The translations under genes were made by a program, and so were the position numbers. This document shows, in pieces, positions 22,949-35,429 of a stretch of DNA of 64,000 nt. The notes beneath the pieces were generated by a model. The model saw only the letters and a list, made by a program, of their open reading frames with translations, had not been told where the DNA came from and did no database searches. The stretch comes from Caprella mutica (lineage: Eukaryota; Arthropoda; Malacostraca; Amphipoda; Caprellidae). Numbering within the stretch: the first letter of the stretch is position 1; every line of letters starts with the position of its first letter. The stretch lies in the NCBI GenBank assembly GCA_947561585.1, contig CANNZV010000874.1:186001-250000 (forward strand), written 5' to 3'.

Positions 22949-23358
22949 ACGAGCAAATTGAAGGAATAAAAAGAAGCTATCAGGAATTGAAATATTGTCA
23001 TTTACAAAGAAGGACAAGGTGAAAAGCTCGAGTAAAGATGAAGAGTCATTGAAGAACCAGCTAAGAAAATCAAAAAATACTGAAAGATCGGTGAAGACGA
23101 AATGCATTCTTCGGAAGTTTATTGTGAAATCTCAATTAAAAAGAACCAAAAATATTTTACGTAAAAGGTTGTTGTCAGGATCAGCAACCTAAAATGGTTG
23201 TTGAATATGAAACGGCAGATGGTAAGTCCATTGAATATAAGAGGTATCAGTCTGATTCTGAATATTTAATTATTATGAATTTGGCGTTAGTTGAAGGAAC
23301 ATATTCTTCATTAAAACAGCCTAGAGTATTCAACAAACAAATTATTGATTACGTTTAG
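22885..23358 (+). pseudogene. unrecognised coding-like segments in shifting frames
   Basis: Three overlapping open segments have protein-like composition. 22885-23019 is charged and coiled-coil-like (RILNEQIEGIKRSYQELKY). 22962-23192 is lysine/arginine-rich. 23194-23358 runs 54 codons from ATG, with acidic and aromatic residues (MVVEYETADGKSIEYKRY). They are in different frames, so this is either a decayed gene or exons of a gene whose splicing I cannot resolve. No domain recognised. Confidence 0.35.
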
Positions 23359-26300
23359 TTTCTTAAGTGTATACAATATTTTAGAAAGATATTATCCGTA
23401 TTATTTTGTAAAAGTATTAAATGGTATTTCAGTAATCATTTTTATTCACAATGAGATAACAATTTTCTCTACCGGATGTTATTTCATTCAGGGTGGAAGT
23501 TCATAATACACAGACAAAAGGACAAAACAGAAAAAAACTGTCTCCCGGAGGTCCCAATTCAGGAAGAGAAAGTTATGGTACAGACCCATTAAAGATTGAA
23601 AAGAATCCCACTTAATCTTCAGTAATCACCAAGATGAACATCTCCCTAAGAATTGATATCTTCTAAAATTCGAAACATTGTTGATTTAGGACGTGAAGAA
23701 AAACTGAAAGCTGTAACGTTTTATTGCAAAGTGACATTGATATTGTAAGATAAGATATTTTAATGTAGTATTTGAACGAATATTCTGTCAATGTCCCATT
23801 ATAATTGTAAGATCAAATATCATCACAAAATTCCAATAAATTTCTTATAATCCTCCCTTGACGTCACAAGTTGACATAAAGCAACTCAATATATATATAT
23901 ATATACTTAACGAATTAATATTCGTTAAGTATTCATATTGGTAAATATTTGGAGTTATTTGTCTACTATAAAAACAGCTTCAACATATAATTGTACATGT
24001 ATCTATTTTCTATACTATGATGTAATTAACACTTTCATTTATGCATTGTATGATTTGAGGGAGTATTATGTTAATTTAAATTAAGCCTTTTTGGAAATAA
24101 TCATACTCAAATCCCTCAGAAATGGTAGGTGGAACAGTAATTAAAAACAATAATGTACGATAATAGTATGGCCTTTAAACACGAATTCATTTCATAACAG
24201 AATTATTATGGGTGCATAATTTAAAGAATTATCAAAAGACTAATACTGATTGTGTACGACTATGTTCGTAACATTAGATATATCAAGTTGTGTACATTTA
24301 ATGAGTTAAAAATTAAATCTATTATGTTAGATAGCTAATTATTTCCTCCTATTCAAAATTATTCATATATAAGAAATAAAATTGTCTTCACCTCAATATC
24401 ATACTCCTCTTCAGAATTTTGTTAACCCAATTTTTTATTTATAAGAAGACGCATAATAGGCGTAAAAGATAATGATTTTATCAATAAACACTTCTCATCT
24501 TGTATTTTTGATTTACTATTGATTAAGTTATTAATTTACTATTGAAGTAAATATATAAACTAAAATGGTTTGTAACTGTAATGGTTTGTAATAGTATGTA
24601 CTATCAAAGAATTGTCTCCTCATGATGTTAATTTCTCAAATCATAGATTTTGAATTTACTTTATTTTAGAAAAATTATATTTTTGTCATCGTGTACCCAG
24701 ACCAATAATAAAATATTTACAAACATTACAATTAGTAAAGTATATTTTTGGAAATGTGAAATATGTAGTGTTAAAATATCATTACATTTATATTTCTGTC
24801 GATCATACACGGAGATGGAATATTTTAATTGTAACTTATAATATATTTTTCTTAACTCACTGTAATATTTGTTACAGTCACTATATTGCATGACTCTGTG
24901 AATTTAAGAAGCTATTTCACTCTCGTAATTGTGTACAATGATATCACAAAATAAAAATGAAATGAGTTATTTCGTATTGTTAAGAATGGGAAACAGTTTA
25001 AAAAACTAATTGGAAAATACCTCTAAGGTTGTGGCCTTTCAGTTCCCTCGTTATATTTGATTTATCTGGTGGAGAATTTAGGTCCGATCCATCAATTCCT
25101 CTCAGATCTTTTCAAGCCCAATTATCTATTTTGAACAAATCGAAGCGATCGATGAATTTCAAACATTAAAAATTAAATCTTATAGAAACATTGTGGTCAA
25201 CATGTAGAGGAATATGATATTAATATAAAGATTCAATACATTATCTTACTAATATATTATAATAATATTATATTTTATAGAAGCTTACAGTCATTACCGC
25301 TATAAAATTTGAAATATTAGTATAGCATTATTTAGTTGTAACAAGATTTCTTTGATTCTCCCAATAATAGGGAGTGTGAAATAATTGAATCTTCGGCACA
25401 TTTATTCCTAGCAGTTTTAATAAATACCTAAAATAAAAAGTGAAAATATTCATTAAACTGAAATTTACAGAACTGAATCAATGCTAACGTACTTTGAAGT
25501 CTCTATCGAAGTTTCTCAAAGTTTTAGGAAAACGTGTGACTCATAAAAAACTGATCTAAATTTGGTATTTGGTAACTGAATTCGAGTAAAACTTACATTA
25601 ATATTCTAGTGACTTTCACAGTGTAATAGTATATACTATATAGTATATACCATTTATATGTTGCGTTATTAGCTATTTAGCTATATACCTTAGCTCACCC
25701 TCTTCAATTTGAATTAAAGCCTTACAAATATAATTGAATTGAGGTATATGTCATACTGCACCAAATTCCATGTTCCAAACCAGAAAGCTTCTGTCACTAT
25801 CATTTGCTACTGCGTAGAAATGATGAAGCCATTCATATCCTGTGTATATTTGGGTGTCTAGCTTTTGGTATCGTGAGAGAGAACAGAAACTTTTTAATAC
25901 TATAGCAATAATTTGATTATTCTATTTTCATTTCAGTGTTTCAGTGACAGTTCAATTAGGGCTAATAAATGTATGGTTTTGAAGCAAAAACGGTAGCAGA
26001 CAAATAATTCTACTTATACGTTTGACAGTACTAATTATTAAAAAAAATATCTCGTATATAATATAATGGATAATATATTTTATACAATCATGATGCACTG
26101 AAGCATCTTTTTCTATACACTTTATTAAATTGATTGATCAGGCCAATTACACATTTTGATATCGGCTTAATTTCTTCTTCCAGTGTTAAAATTGTATTAC
26201 TTAATTCAATTGGTTTAATTAATTAATTATTTGATTTTGTGAGCTGATTCCTTAGATATGTTGGATAAAAACCATTTACCGTTAAAATCGGTTAATAGGG

Positions 26301-26440
26301 CTGTTGAAATTATTAATTTGTGAGGCAATTTGTTGTGTGCAATGATTGAAATGTTGATGTACAGGTTTTCATATTTTTGTAAACTATATTATAGATATTT
26401 TATTTAGATTGCGTTGTGCATCGTATACTTCATATTGTTG
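23359..26440. other. gene-free AT-rich interval
   Basis: No recognisable ORF or transposon end. Small perfect palindromes occur at about 23902-23931 (ATACTTAACGAAT and inverse) and about 25627-25650 (TAGTATATACTATA type). Confidence 0.6.
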
Positions 26441-26512
26441 TTTATAACTGTTGTATTTTTTATTTTAATTTTATTTTAATAAAGTTTTTCATTCATTCAT
26501 TCAAAAAAAAGA
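26440..26512 (+). repeat. possible retroelement 3' tail
   Basis: TTTTATTTTAATAAAG is followed by TTTTTCATTCATTCATTC and an A-run. A polyadenylation signal plus a short tandem tail is typical of 3' ends of non-LTR elements. No coding part is seen upstream. Confidence 0.3.
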
Positions 26513-26605
26513 CGAAAACCCCTAACATTATGGCATCATATTCTTTGAAGCAAGACATATTTCAAAGATGTTTTCTAAATAGGTATTTTTAAAAATCTGT
26601 ATATA

Positions 26606-27924
26606 CCGGGTGGGCCAAAAGTCACTTTATACCATTTTGAAACTCTATTACTCAAAAACTACAAAAGATGAAAATCTATGGTAAAAGGTAAATGAAAGAG
26701 AAAATCTTAAAGTTTTAGTAGATATGATACGAAATCACTATATGATTTTCACATTCCAGCTATTTCAAGCATACTTTTCAATATGCAGTTCGTGAACCTC
26801 CAAAATGGCTAAGTTCAATATGGAAGAGAGAGCCGCAATTGTTGAATATTATTTCCAACAAAATGGATCATTAGTTGGAGTAAGGAGACGTTTTCTGAGA
26901 AATTTTAACAATAGTCCATCTAAGCCCTGCATTCTTCCTTTGGTTGACAAATTCAGACAAACAGGATCATGTTCTGACAAAGATCGAACTGGAAGACCGA
27001 AGTCATCTCGGACTGATGAAGTTATTCAGCGTGTTAATCGTAGTGTTATTGAAGATTACACAACATCCACGAGAGAGCGTAACAATCAATTACAGTTATC
27101 TCGCACGTCACTACGACGTATACTAAAACAGTATGTAAAAATTATATCCATACAAAATTCAGTCGGTACCTGAATTACTGATCACAGACTTCCAAAAACG
27201 AAAAGATTTCGCATTATCATTTATGAATTTAGCAGCCGATGAGTCATTTATATCACATTTAATAATGTCAGATGAATCTCATTTTCATCTCAGTGGACAC
27301 GTGAACAAACAGAATTGTAGTTTTTGAGCCAGAGAGAATCCTCAAATTGTTCATGAACACCCAGCACATCCACAGAAAACTGTATGGTGTGGAATAATAA
27401 GCTCCTTGAAGATGATGATGAAAGGACTGTTACGGTTACAGGAGAAAGATACAGAGAAATGACTAAGGATTATTTGTTACCACAGCTTCACGTGGAAGGC
27501 ATGGAAAATATGTGGTTCCAGCAACCATGGGGCCACACCCCATACTGCACGAGAGACCATGACTCTTTTAAGAGCAGCATTTCCAGGCCGTCTAATTTCA
27601 CGCTTTGGAAACATTCCTTGGCCACCTCGATCACCGGTTATAACTCCTCCAGATTTTTTCCTTTGGGGGATATAAAGGAGAAAGTATTCATAAATAATCC
27701 GGACACGCTTGGTGAGCTAAAACAGAATATCTCCGAAGAAATTAGCAACATTTCACCAGATATTCTAAGAAAAGTGATGCAAAACACACAAGAAAGAGTT
27801 CGTATGTGCTTAAATAATTATGGAAAACATTTAAAATAAATTGCACTTTACTAGGAATGTTCATCTCTTATAGTTTTTCTGTAATAAAGATTTTAAATGG
27901 TAAAGTGACTTTTGGCCCACCCTA
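26606..27924 (+). mobile_element. Tc1/mariner element with decayed transposase
   Basis: About 1.3 kb. The left end CCGGGTGGGCCAAAAGTC follows TA. The right end GACTTTTGGCCCACCC precedes TA (27923-27926 reads TATA). TIRs extend about 30 bp (AGTCACTTTATACCATTT and inverse). The same right end is found on the 2216-2687 remnant, so at least two copies lie in this window. Confidence 0.9.
26805..27839 (+). pseudogene. mariner transposase (DUF4817-type N-terminus), broken
   Basis: The N-terminal part (26805-27173) starts MAKFNMEERAAIVEYYFQQN and has the GSCSDKDRTGRPKSSRT linker, typical of the mariner group with a DUF4817-type helix-turn-helix. The middle (27174-27380) has a stop, with MSDESHFHLSGHVN recognisable around the first catalytic aspartate. 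The C-terminal part (27384-27839) has FQQ then a frame change where DGATPH would be, and ends NISPDILRKVMQNTQERVRM. Frameshifts and stops make it inactive. Confidence 0.88.
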
Positions 27925-27926
27925 TA

Positions 27927-29394
27927 CAATATACTAATCTTATAAAAGAAAGGCTTCTCGACTTTAAAAGATACCAAATTGTTGGTGTTCATTCGACAGG
28001 AGCTATAATGTTTCAGCTTGTAAGTATTAAGTAGGTGTTCATTTTTCATTATACATAGTAAAGTTGTTCTGGGTATAAAACCGAAAGGTCAAAGTTGTTA
28101 AAGAATCCATCAAACTCAAAAATAGAATTGTAAGAACAACAATTGTAACCAGCTTGGCTTTTCAAGACTTACTATCTCAAAAGTAATTACTCCTTTTGAA
28201 TGAGACGGAAAAAAGTCCTCAGTAAAGCGCAGAACTGGGTCTATAAAATCACTGAAGAGACCCTTGAATGAGACCTACTAAACCTAATTTAAAAAAAAAA
28301 TGTTCGTCGGAATTGTTGAACAAATCTGGATTCATTCGACAGAAGTGATAAAAGATGTTTCTACTCTTATGTCCATCCCCTGTATATAGGTTAGAAAAAA
28401 TACTTCGCTTAGACAACTACCTATTGGAAAACATTTGATATTCATTTATCGATGGAAATTATTTTGAAAACAGTCATCTTTCCTAACAGCGGAGGTACTC
28501 TGATTCATTTCTTCTGAATAATTAAACATAGCTAGAGTTATGTTGCATAGAGGATACCTCATCATTTTCGTAAAACTGAGGACCAAGTTGAGGCCAAAAG
28601 TTGCGGGCATAATTCATAGAGAGAGGTATTGTTGCAGCGATTGCGGGACGCTGAAAACCTTATTTTGTTTCAGTTACTTCATTGAAATTGCCAGTTAAAT
28701 GACCTCAAGATAAGGAATTAACCGTCCTGCAAGACGCGATATAATTTTGGCCACTGTATCACCACTTGGCATAATTGATCCACATTAAAAAAATAACGCT
28801 GGGTGAAAGCGAAGGCTGTAGTTTAATCAAATAGCTTAGAGTTTAGTTTAGCTTACGGATATCGTAAAACACAATTATATTTTTTTAAATGGGATAATAT
28901 TTTACCACTGCTAAATTGACAAGGCCATATATCCAGGTTAGTTGGTAGGAAGAATTGAGAAATAAAAAGGATAATATATAAGTAAATTGAGATATCTACG
29001 CATCTATGAAAGATAACACATGTCGTGAAGATTTCTTCATTTAACTTTACAGTCTTTACATATGTGTATATTGAATATATTATCCATGTAATATTGTTCA
29101 TTTAATGAGTTACTCGATTGTTCACGGTATATAATTGAACTCGATGTATGTATTAAATGACGTAGCATTTTTTAATAGTACAGAAAAAATATATCGTAAA
29201 ATTTGGTGGAAATTACCTAAGCTTTGTTTTATGCTCTGTACCTAAAATCAATATATAAAAATTGAATAAATGTTCAAGATAATCTTAATATTACAGACAT
29301 TGTGTTAATTTTTATTACTGTCATTTTAGTTGGGTTACTACAATACTAGATGCATATAATGGGGTCTCAATTAACTGTACATATATGGCAAACA
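27927..29394. other. unassigned interval, possibly old transposon debris
   Basis: 28080-28800 is less AT-biased than its surroundings and holds short protein-like stretches on both strands, but I recognise no family. No terminal repeats found. Confidence 0.45.
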
Positions 29395-29870
29395 GAACGG
29401 ACAATCGTAGATCGAGTGCATATACTTTGCCTCCGCTTCAATCGATTTTCACCTTTTCGTGACCTTGACCTTCGACCTGATCGCTCCTAAAATCTAATCT
29501 AATGGTTCCTACCTAATCTCATATAATTTGTTCAACACTTTTTGAGTTATAAATGTCCTTGACCTTGACCTTTCACCTGATCGCTCTCAAAATCTAATCA
29601 AAAGGCTTCTGGACCAATCGTCCCAAAGAATTTCAGGCAATTTGGTTGAATACCTTTTTGAGTTATAGAAAACCTTGACCTTAACCTTCAACCCGATCGT
29701 TCCAAAAATGTAGTACGATAATTGCTGGTTACTGAACAATTGTCCCTAAAAATTTCACGCAATTTGGTTGAATAGTTTTTGAGTTATGCGAATAATATGA
29801 TGACAAATAAATTCCGATCAAAACATTACCTTCCGCAATTTGGTGAAGATAATAAATAAATTAAGAGCTA
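29395..29870. repeat. LINE/SINE-like 3'-tail repeat with internal ~130-bp tandem
   Basis: Starts near GCCTCCGCTT and has three diverged repeats of about 115-130 bp. Each runs CCTTGACCTT, CACCTGATCGCT, AAAATCTAAT, AATTTGGTTGAATA and TTTTTGAGTTAT. It ends with CGATCAAAACATTACCTTC and AATAAATAAA. Blocks of this wording are common at the 3' ends of non-LTR elements in marine invertebrates and arthropods. The class is inferred from wording only. Confidence 0.55.
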
Positions 29871-30469
29871 TTTAAACATAAACTTCTGAAATTTTGTGAG
29901 GGCAATAATTAGTATAATTGCCAATAAACTCTTAATTGCCATAGAAATCTGTACATGTATAACCTAATAAATTCCTCTTTAAGATACCATCTGGTTTCAT
30001 TAGTCTGGAAGTACCTTTGGCAAACAAAGCAAGCTTCATTACCGAGATCATTGAACATAAACTCTCACCAGGTTAGCTGACAATTAGAACGATTTTTTTT
30101 GTGTCGTCAGAATTAAATTAGGTCTATTCCATTTATCGTTCAGCAAATCGGTTTTAATACTTAGTTAAAGGGACTAAATATGCATGATCACAAGAACGAC
30201 TAAGGGTTAATAATCTGACTAAACGCTATTTTGTTCTAATTTCCTGCTAATCTTAATATAATATAATATATATCTATAGTATAAGTTATAAATATTTTCC
30301 ATATATAATGGAAACATCAAAATTTCTTCCTTTTAACAATATAATTAGTTAACAGTGAAATACTCACAGGTTGTATACATAAGATATTTTAGTTTAAGAA
30401 AAAGAAATATTATATTTATATATGGACAATACATACTATATATACGACGTATAAATCATAACATATTAA

Positions 30470-30590
30470 TCCGTAATTTGAAACTAACCTTGTTAACATT
30501 ATATATATTTGATATATATAATGTTAACATAATGTTATATTATAATGTTATATTTGAAACTAACCTTGTTAACATTATATATTATAGTAC
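30470..30590. repeat. 75-bp duplication with AT hairpin
   Basis: TTGAAACTAACCTTGTTAAC followed by ATTATATA occurs at about 30478 and again at about 30553. Between them is a hairpin of ATTATATATAT/ATATATAATG type. It looks like a local tandem duplication. Confidence 0.6.
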
Positions 30591-30740
30591 ATAATTGGCA
30601 TATGCTATATATAGTTACGATAATTACACCAATTTCGGTTATATGATTACGTATAATTATACGTATTTATGTGATATAATTATACGTATAATTATTTATA
30701 TCTAATAATATAATATGATAATTGTTGCCATGAAATTTAT

Positions 30741-30876
30741 GGTGCACCGACAATAATTAGGCCCGCCAACAATTGGGCTCCGGGACAATTGGGCCCAATT
30801 TTTAATGGGCTCAATAGTCTTGGGGCCCAATTATCCAGGGTCCAATTGTCGGCGGGCCCAATATTGTCGGGCAACG
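30741..30876. mobile_element. AE8: 136-bp arm-only element, 9-bp TSD GAAATTTAT
   Basis: Perfect direct repeats GAAATTTAT flank the element (30732-30740 and 30877-30885). The left arm is GGTGCACCGACAATAATTAG followed by GCCCGCC. The inverse of the right arm is CGTTGCCCGACAATATTGGG followed by CCCGCC. The word is GGGACAATTGGGCCC. The element is all arm with no core, the smallest complete member in the window. Confidence 0.88.
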
Positions 30877-30885
30877 GAAATTTAT

Positions 30886-31657
30886 TATAATATATAATAG
30901 CAAATTTGGAAGTAATTTTTTGAAAAAATATGCTGCATGATTATTATCTATATATTTTAAATTTCTAAACTTATTTATTATCATAATTATAAATCAATAA
31001 TCAACGAAATTATCTATTTAAGATATAATTAATAAATTTGGTAAAAGAAGTTAAGTTATATTGCAAATGCACGTACACAAATGAATGATGTGGGCATGTG
31101 CATTCATGTACATTCATTAATCATATATTATATGTAAGAGCCATAATTTAATATAAGGCCTGTTCTTAACAATAGAATGGGCGTGAAGTGAAGAATAATA
31201 CAAAAGAATATCAAATACACATTTCTCAGAGTCTTATATATGTTTATTCTTGAAGTACGTGCTATACCAAAGGCAGCATCGGTTATTTGTTATAGGTACT
31301 ATTTCCTCAAAATCATTGTTATTTGTTTCTTTAGTTTTAGGATCTGTTTTATGATTTATATTACATAATTGGTTAAAGGATAAACTAAACAACCAAATCG
31401 ATCATCAAAAAAAGAGCGTCCTCTTTCTCAACTATATTCACCAAGTAAAAATCACGATACCAAATTTCCATCCATCAACTTAACCCATCCCTCCCACTTA
31501 CATTCCTCTCATTTTTCAATATTTGTAAACCTTCAAATGTCATATAAAATCAGCCTCACCTCGAGATTATTCTTTTGAGGCAATAAATACATTCAATATA
31601 TTTTGGATGTTTTCCTTCTCTCCCCACCACAACTCTCCTCCATTATTCTTTTTCCAA
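30886..31657. other. AT-rich interval, no gene seen
   Basis: No ORF or repeat structure that I can support. Confidence 0.55.
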
Positions 31658-31860
31658 TGTTGTACGAGACTATACTATACGAGACTATACTATATACGAG
31701 ACTATACTATACGAGACTATACGAGACTATACTATTATGTTTTACAAAACTGTACTATTATGTTATACGAGACTATACTATTATATTGGACGAGACTATA
31801 CTATTATGTTGTACAAAACTGTACTATTATGTTGTAGGAGACTATACTATTATGTTGTAA
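31658..31860. repeat. 23-bp minisatellite
   Basis: Units of GAGACTATACTATTATGTTGT with shorter early versions (TACGAGACTATACTA). The overlapping ORFs at 31603-31860 are translations of the array. Confidence 0.88.
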
Positions 31861-32197
31861 TATTAACTTAAGCCTGTTTAATTCACACGTGGCTTATTTG
31901 TCAACGAAAAAGCAGCATGGAAAAAAGCCCAATCTAAGTGTACATACAAAACACATACGTTTTTTATTTGTAGCGTTTTTTCATGATCCATTTTCTTTGC
32001 TGCTGCATGAGGAAAACGCCCGTTTGAAAAGGAATTACAAATAATTTTTTCTTATTGATAAATATATCCATGGAAATAATAATAATCATATTCAACCATC
32101 GATGGGCGAGAGGGTATTTTTTGGGGTGATTACACGCAATGCAATTAAGTATGGTAGTGTTAAACAGCAGTACATCTATATTTATATGTATGATCAA

Positions 32198-33352
32198 TAG
32201 AGTCCGGATTTCTATGCCCTTTCAATCTAGGCGAAATAGCACTAAAAACTATGCAAAATATGCTCTTAAAAATATGCTTTATAGTCCAAATCTATGCTAA
32301 ATTTGCCGTTATAAATTGACTAGTTATACCTCAAATAACGTTTTCTTTATTCAAAAACATTAAAAACAGACCGTATGAGTCAAATGGTAGACTTAATTAT
32401 GTATACTTTCTTCTTTAATTTTGAGGTTGTATAGATGATGTTGAATAATGTTTCCCGTTTCAAATGGAAAATTATCGAAGTACATTTTTTGTAATTATTA
32501 AAAATGGAATTGGAAATCGAACCACATTGTGTGAATCACACTTTTATTAATATATGACAATTAAATAATATAGCAACAATTAACCTTAAACGATATTTTC
32601 TCAGATTCTCAGTTCTACTAAGAGACAGCTAAAGTTTCATTAATATCCAACAAAATATTAGTAGTTATGTCTAGAATATAAATAACTTAGCAATAAACAA
32701 TTTTAAGTTTTGAAAAGCTTCTTTCTACTTCATTGCAACTAATGACTTGAAATACATTGCATTTTGAGTTATATTCCTTTCAATCGGCACCTCTTTCACT
32801 CTAGCGATAATGCTTCGTATTTATTCTATGAGTTGCAATCCAGGATTATTTGCTACAATATGGTTGGTACCATGTTGGCATCATCCTCATTCAAATCTAC
32901 AAAATTTACACTCTTACGCCTATGTTTCGGTGTTTTAAACTGTGATACGGCATTTGATTTCTTGTAGCTACTCAGCTTCACATTGCATGACTTGAATTTC
33001 AAAACAATGTTTTCATTGCATAACACCCAAATTCATCAACTAAATTTCGTATCATGACGTTATCAAACCGCTTAACTTTGGGTATTATTAATTAATGAGT
33101 TGCTAAGACTACGAGGACTTGGAACTAATTGACTTGCTAAAATATTACAACAACAAAAAAACTGTAAATAGAAAATGGAGCAACTGTAGCATAAACTTTG
33201 ATATCTCTTAAATAGAGTTTTGCATGCTGTAGCATAGACAAAAATATCCTCAAATGGAATTTTATATGCTTTGTATGCAAAATAGATTAATGCCTATAAA
33301 GCATATATCATCTATGCTGTTATTCTATTAGAGCATAGAAATCCGGGCTCTA
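32198..33352. mobile_element. hAT element, 8-bp TSD ATGATCAA
   Basis: 1155 bp with perfect 8-bp direct repeats ATGATCAA (32190-32197 and 33353-33360). TIRs are TAGAGTCCGGATTTCTATGC and its inverse ending GAAATCCGGGCTCTA. The TA(A/G)NG start and 8-bp duplication are the hAT signature. Subterminal regions are rich in short AGCATA/TATGCT motifs. A transposase relic lies on the minus strand. Confidence 0.92.
32700..32960 (-). pseudogene. hAT transposase remnant (dimerisation-domain piece)
   Basis: On the minus strand near 32752-32705 the translation reads CNEVERSFSKLKIVYC. The ERxFS core is the conserved motif of the hAT C-terminal dimerisation domain. Upstream pieces (about 32800-32960) are open only in fragments. 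No catalytic region can be followed. Confidence 0.65.
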
Positions 33353-33748
33353 ATGATCAATAATAATGTACTTGATTATAGTGGTGATGAATTGTATGGG
33401 TAAGATGGGAATATTATTGAGGTAGGGTGAACCGTAGATTTGAGTGTGTGATGTAATGGTATAATGTTCAATCATATAGAAAATAAATCTCATCTTAAAC
33501 ATCGCCTTTATCTGTAATAGTCGATCGTGTTACCCATTCATTGATTTTGGGGATGGAGCTTATGAGGGAAATGGGTGACAAGAAGGCTTAGATAAAAACC
33601 CTTGTAATTTTAACTTCAAATAATGTCACACTACTAATCAAGTGTAGGGCTATGATTGTAATATTATTTCATATCACTGTAGATTTGGGACTTATAAAAG
33701 GGGGAGGATATTATTTTGATTTTCAATGCGATAACATATGATAAAGGT

Positions 33749-34660
33749 GGTTCTAGGTGAATTGATCCCCGGTCAAAAGATCCTCGGTCATTTGATTCCC
33801 GGTCATTTGATCCCCGGTCTTTTGATTTTTATACCATATGATTCCCGGTCAAATGATTCCCAGTCATACTTTCCGTTTTTACACCTACACCTATTCTTTA
33901 TTAAAGAAACTATAAGTAATAAGGGTAAAAACATCTAAAAAGAACTTACATTTTTTTATTCAAATAAGTAACAATAAATGCTTTCAAATTTACATTCGGG
34001 CAATAAAAAATAATCAATGGTAAATTCAAATGTACAGGTATAACCCACATTTATTATAACTAGCACATATGATTAATCTAATAAATCAGGAGGATGTCTC
34101 GTAATTATTTCTCCTGGTATAGGTGCAGATTGAAGAGTAACTTTTGACAATTTTATAGGTAGTTTTCAGAAGCTCTTTTGATGTAACTATTACAATTATT
34201 ATCATCATGCAGGTGGGAAAGATAAAAAATAATTTTATGCTAAAAATTATTTTCAATCTATCCCACCTTATACATGATCATAATGTTTCTAATAGTTACG
34301 GAGAAAACAGCTTAACTGAAAGTTAGGTATATTCACTTAGTTTGCGAAGTGAATATAGCTAACTTTAGCTTGCAAGAGTTGGTTAATATTTCCTATCACC
34401 TGTAATATGTTTTCTGACTAGTTGTAAAAGTAAATTATTCGTAAATAAAAATGATTGATTTGACGCGATAATAAGTTCTAGCTGTTTGAAATCTGTTATT
34501 TTTTCATTATATAGTAGATAACAAACTGTTTCACAAGTTTTATTTATTTTTAAAAAGTAAATGGCATTTTTTAAATAGAATTAACGATCGTAATAAATTA
34601 TTGTATGCTAAATATATGAGCAAACAAAAATATGACTGAGAATCAAATGACCGGGGATAT
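33749..34660. mobile_element. AE9: arm element, word GGTCATTTGATCCCC
   Basis: The left end GGTTCTAGG is identical to the left end of AE10. It is followed by repeats of GATCCCCGGTCA and TTTGATTCCCGGTCA (33765-33870). The right arm is reduced to one or two units near 34640 (AATCAAATGACCGGGG). The centre is a long imperfect hairpin (34164-34321). No 9-bp duplication can be fixed because the right end is eroded. Confidence 0.65.
34164..34321. repeat. 158-bp imperfect hairpin in the centre of AE9
   Basis: About 65-bp arms: TTTCAGAAGCTC..TGTAACTATTACAATTATTATCATCATG..GTGGGA pairs with the inverse of TCCCACC..CATGATCATAATG..TAATAGTTAC..CTGAAA. The loop is AT-rich. It could simply be the inner end of the foldback arms, or a structured RNA precursor if transcribed. 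Confidence 0.7.
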
Positions 34661-35429
34661 GATTAAAATAATATATTAATAAAATAAGCACAGTAATCGG
34701 AATGAAACTTTACTGAATACATGAATAGTATAAACATGTAATCTAAAATGTGCAACTCTCCTTACTAATAGACTTCAAATTACGAATTTTTGGAATAGTT
34801 TCTCTTTAGTGACACACAAAATCCCAAATTAATGAGTTATAAAATCTGTTGAAGTTCAATGTATTATGACAGGAACTGTTCATAAAAACTGGTCATAATG
34901 ACAGCATTTCTTCTTCCCATCTTCAGTACTAATAACAAATATTTATGGTTAATCTATTTAAGTATGTAACACAAACAATACTCATGGAAGGAACTGATAT
35001 TTAAGACCACACCATTATTTCGCTGCTTTAATAGTATGGTCAGATTGTTTTGATACTTTGATTTACGAGATGGTAATATTTCACAGCTTCAAGAAAAATG
35101 TCACTCGAGAATTTCAAACTTCGAAAAACTTTTGACGATTGGATGCCTAAAGTAACTGAGGTTTTTGGAGAAAGATTTTACTTAGAAGAAAAAGAAATTA
35201 GTATAAATAAAACTTTTACATAGATATGATAAGAAACAAAATAGATTTTATATGAGAGAATATAAAACTAGAAGGTGAATTAATAGGAACATTATAAGTC
35301 AGATCTAAAAATAGAAAATAGTTTAAATCGTTCACCAGAAAGCAGCTGATCAATATTCTATCTCTTGAAGCTTTTGAATTTAAATTTATGGAGCACATAA
35401 TTCAGCTACTCTGCTGGGTCCAATCGCAG
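34661..35429. other. AT-rich interval, no gene seen
   Basis: No product recognisable. The expected left arm of AE11 should fall here but is not visible. Confidence 0.5.

Noticed and set aside
27384..27839. 150-codon ORF as a novel protein
   Set aside because: Read in the neighbouring frame its middle part is a standard mariner transposase C-terminus; the ORF crosses a frameshift.
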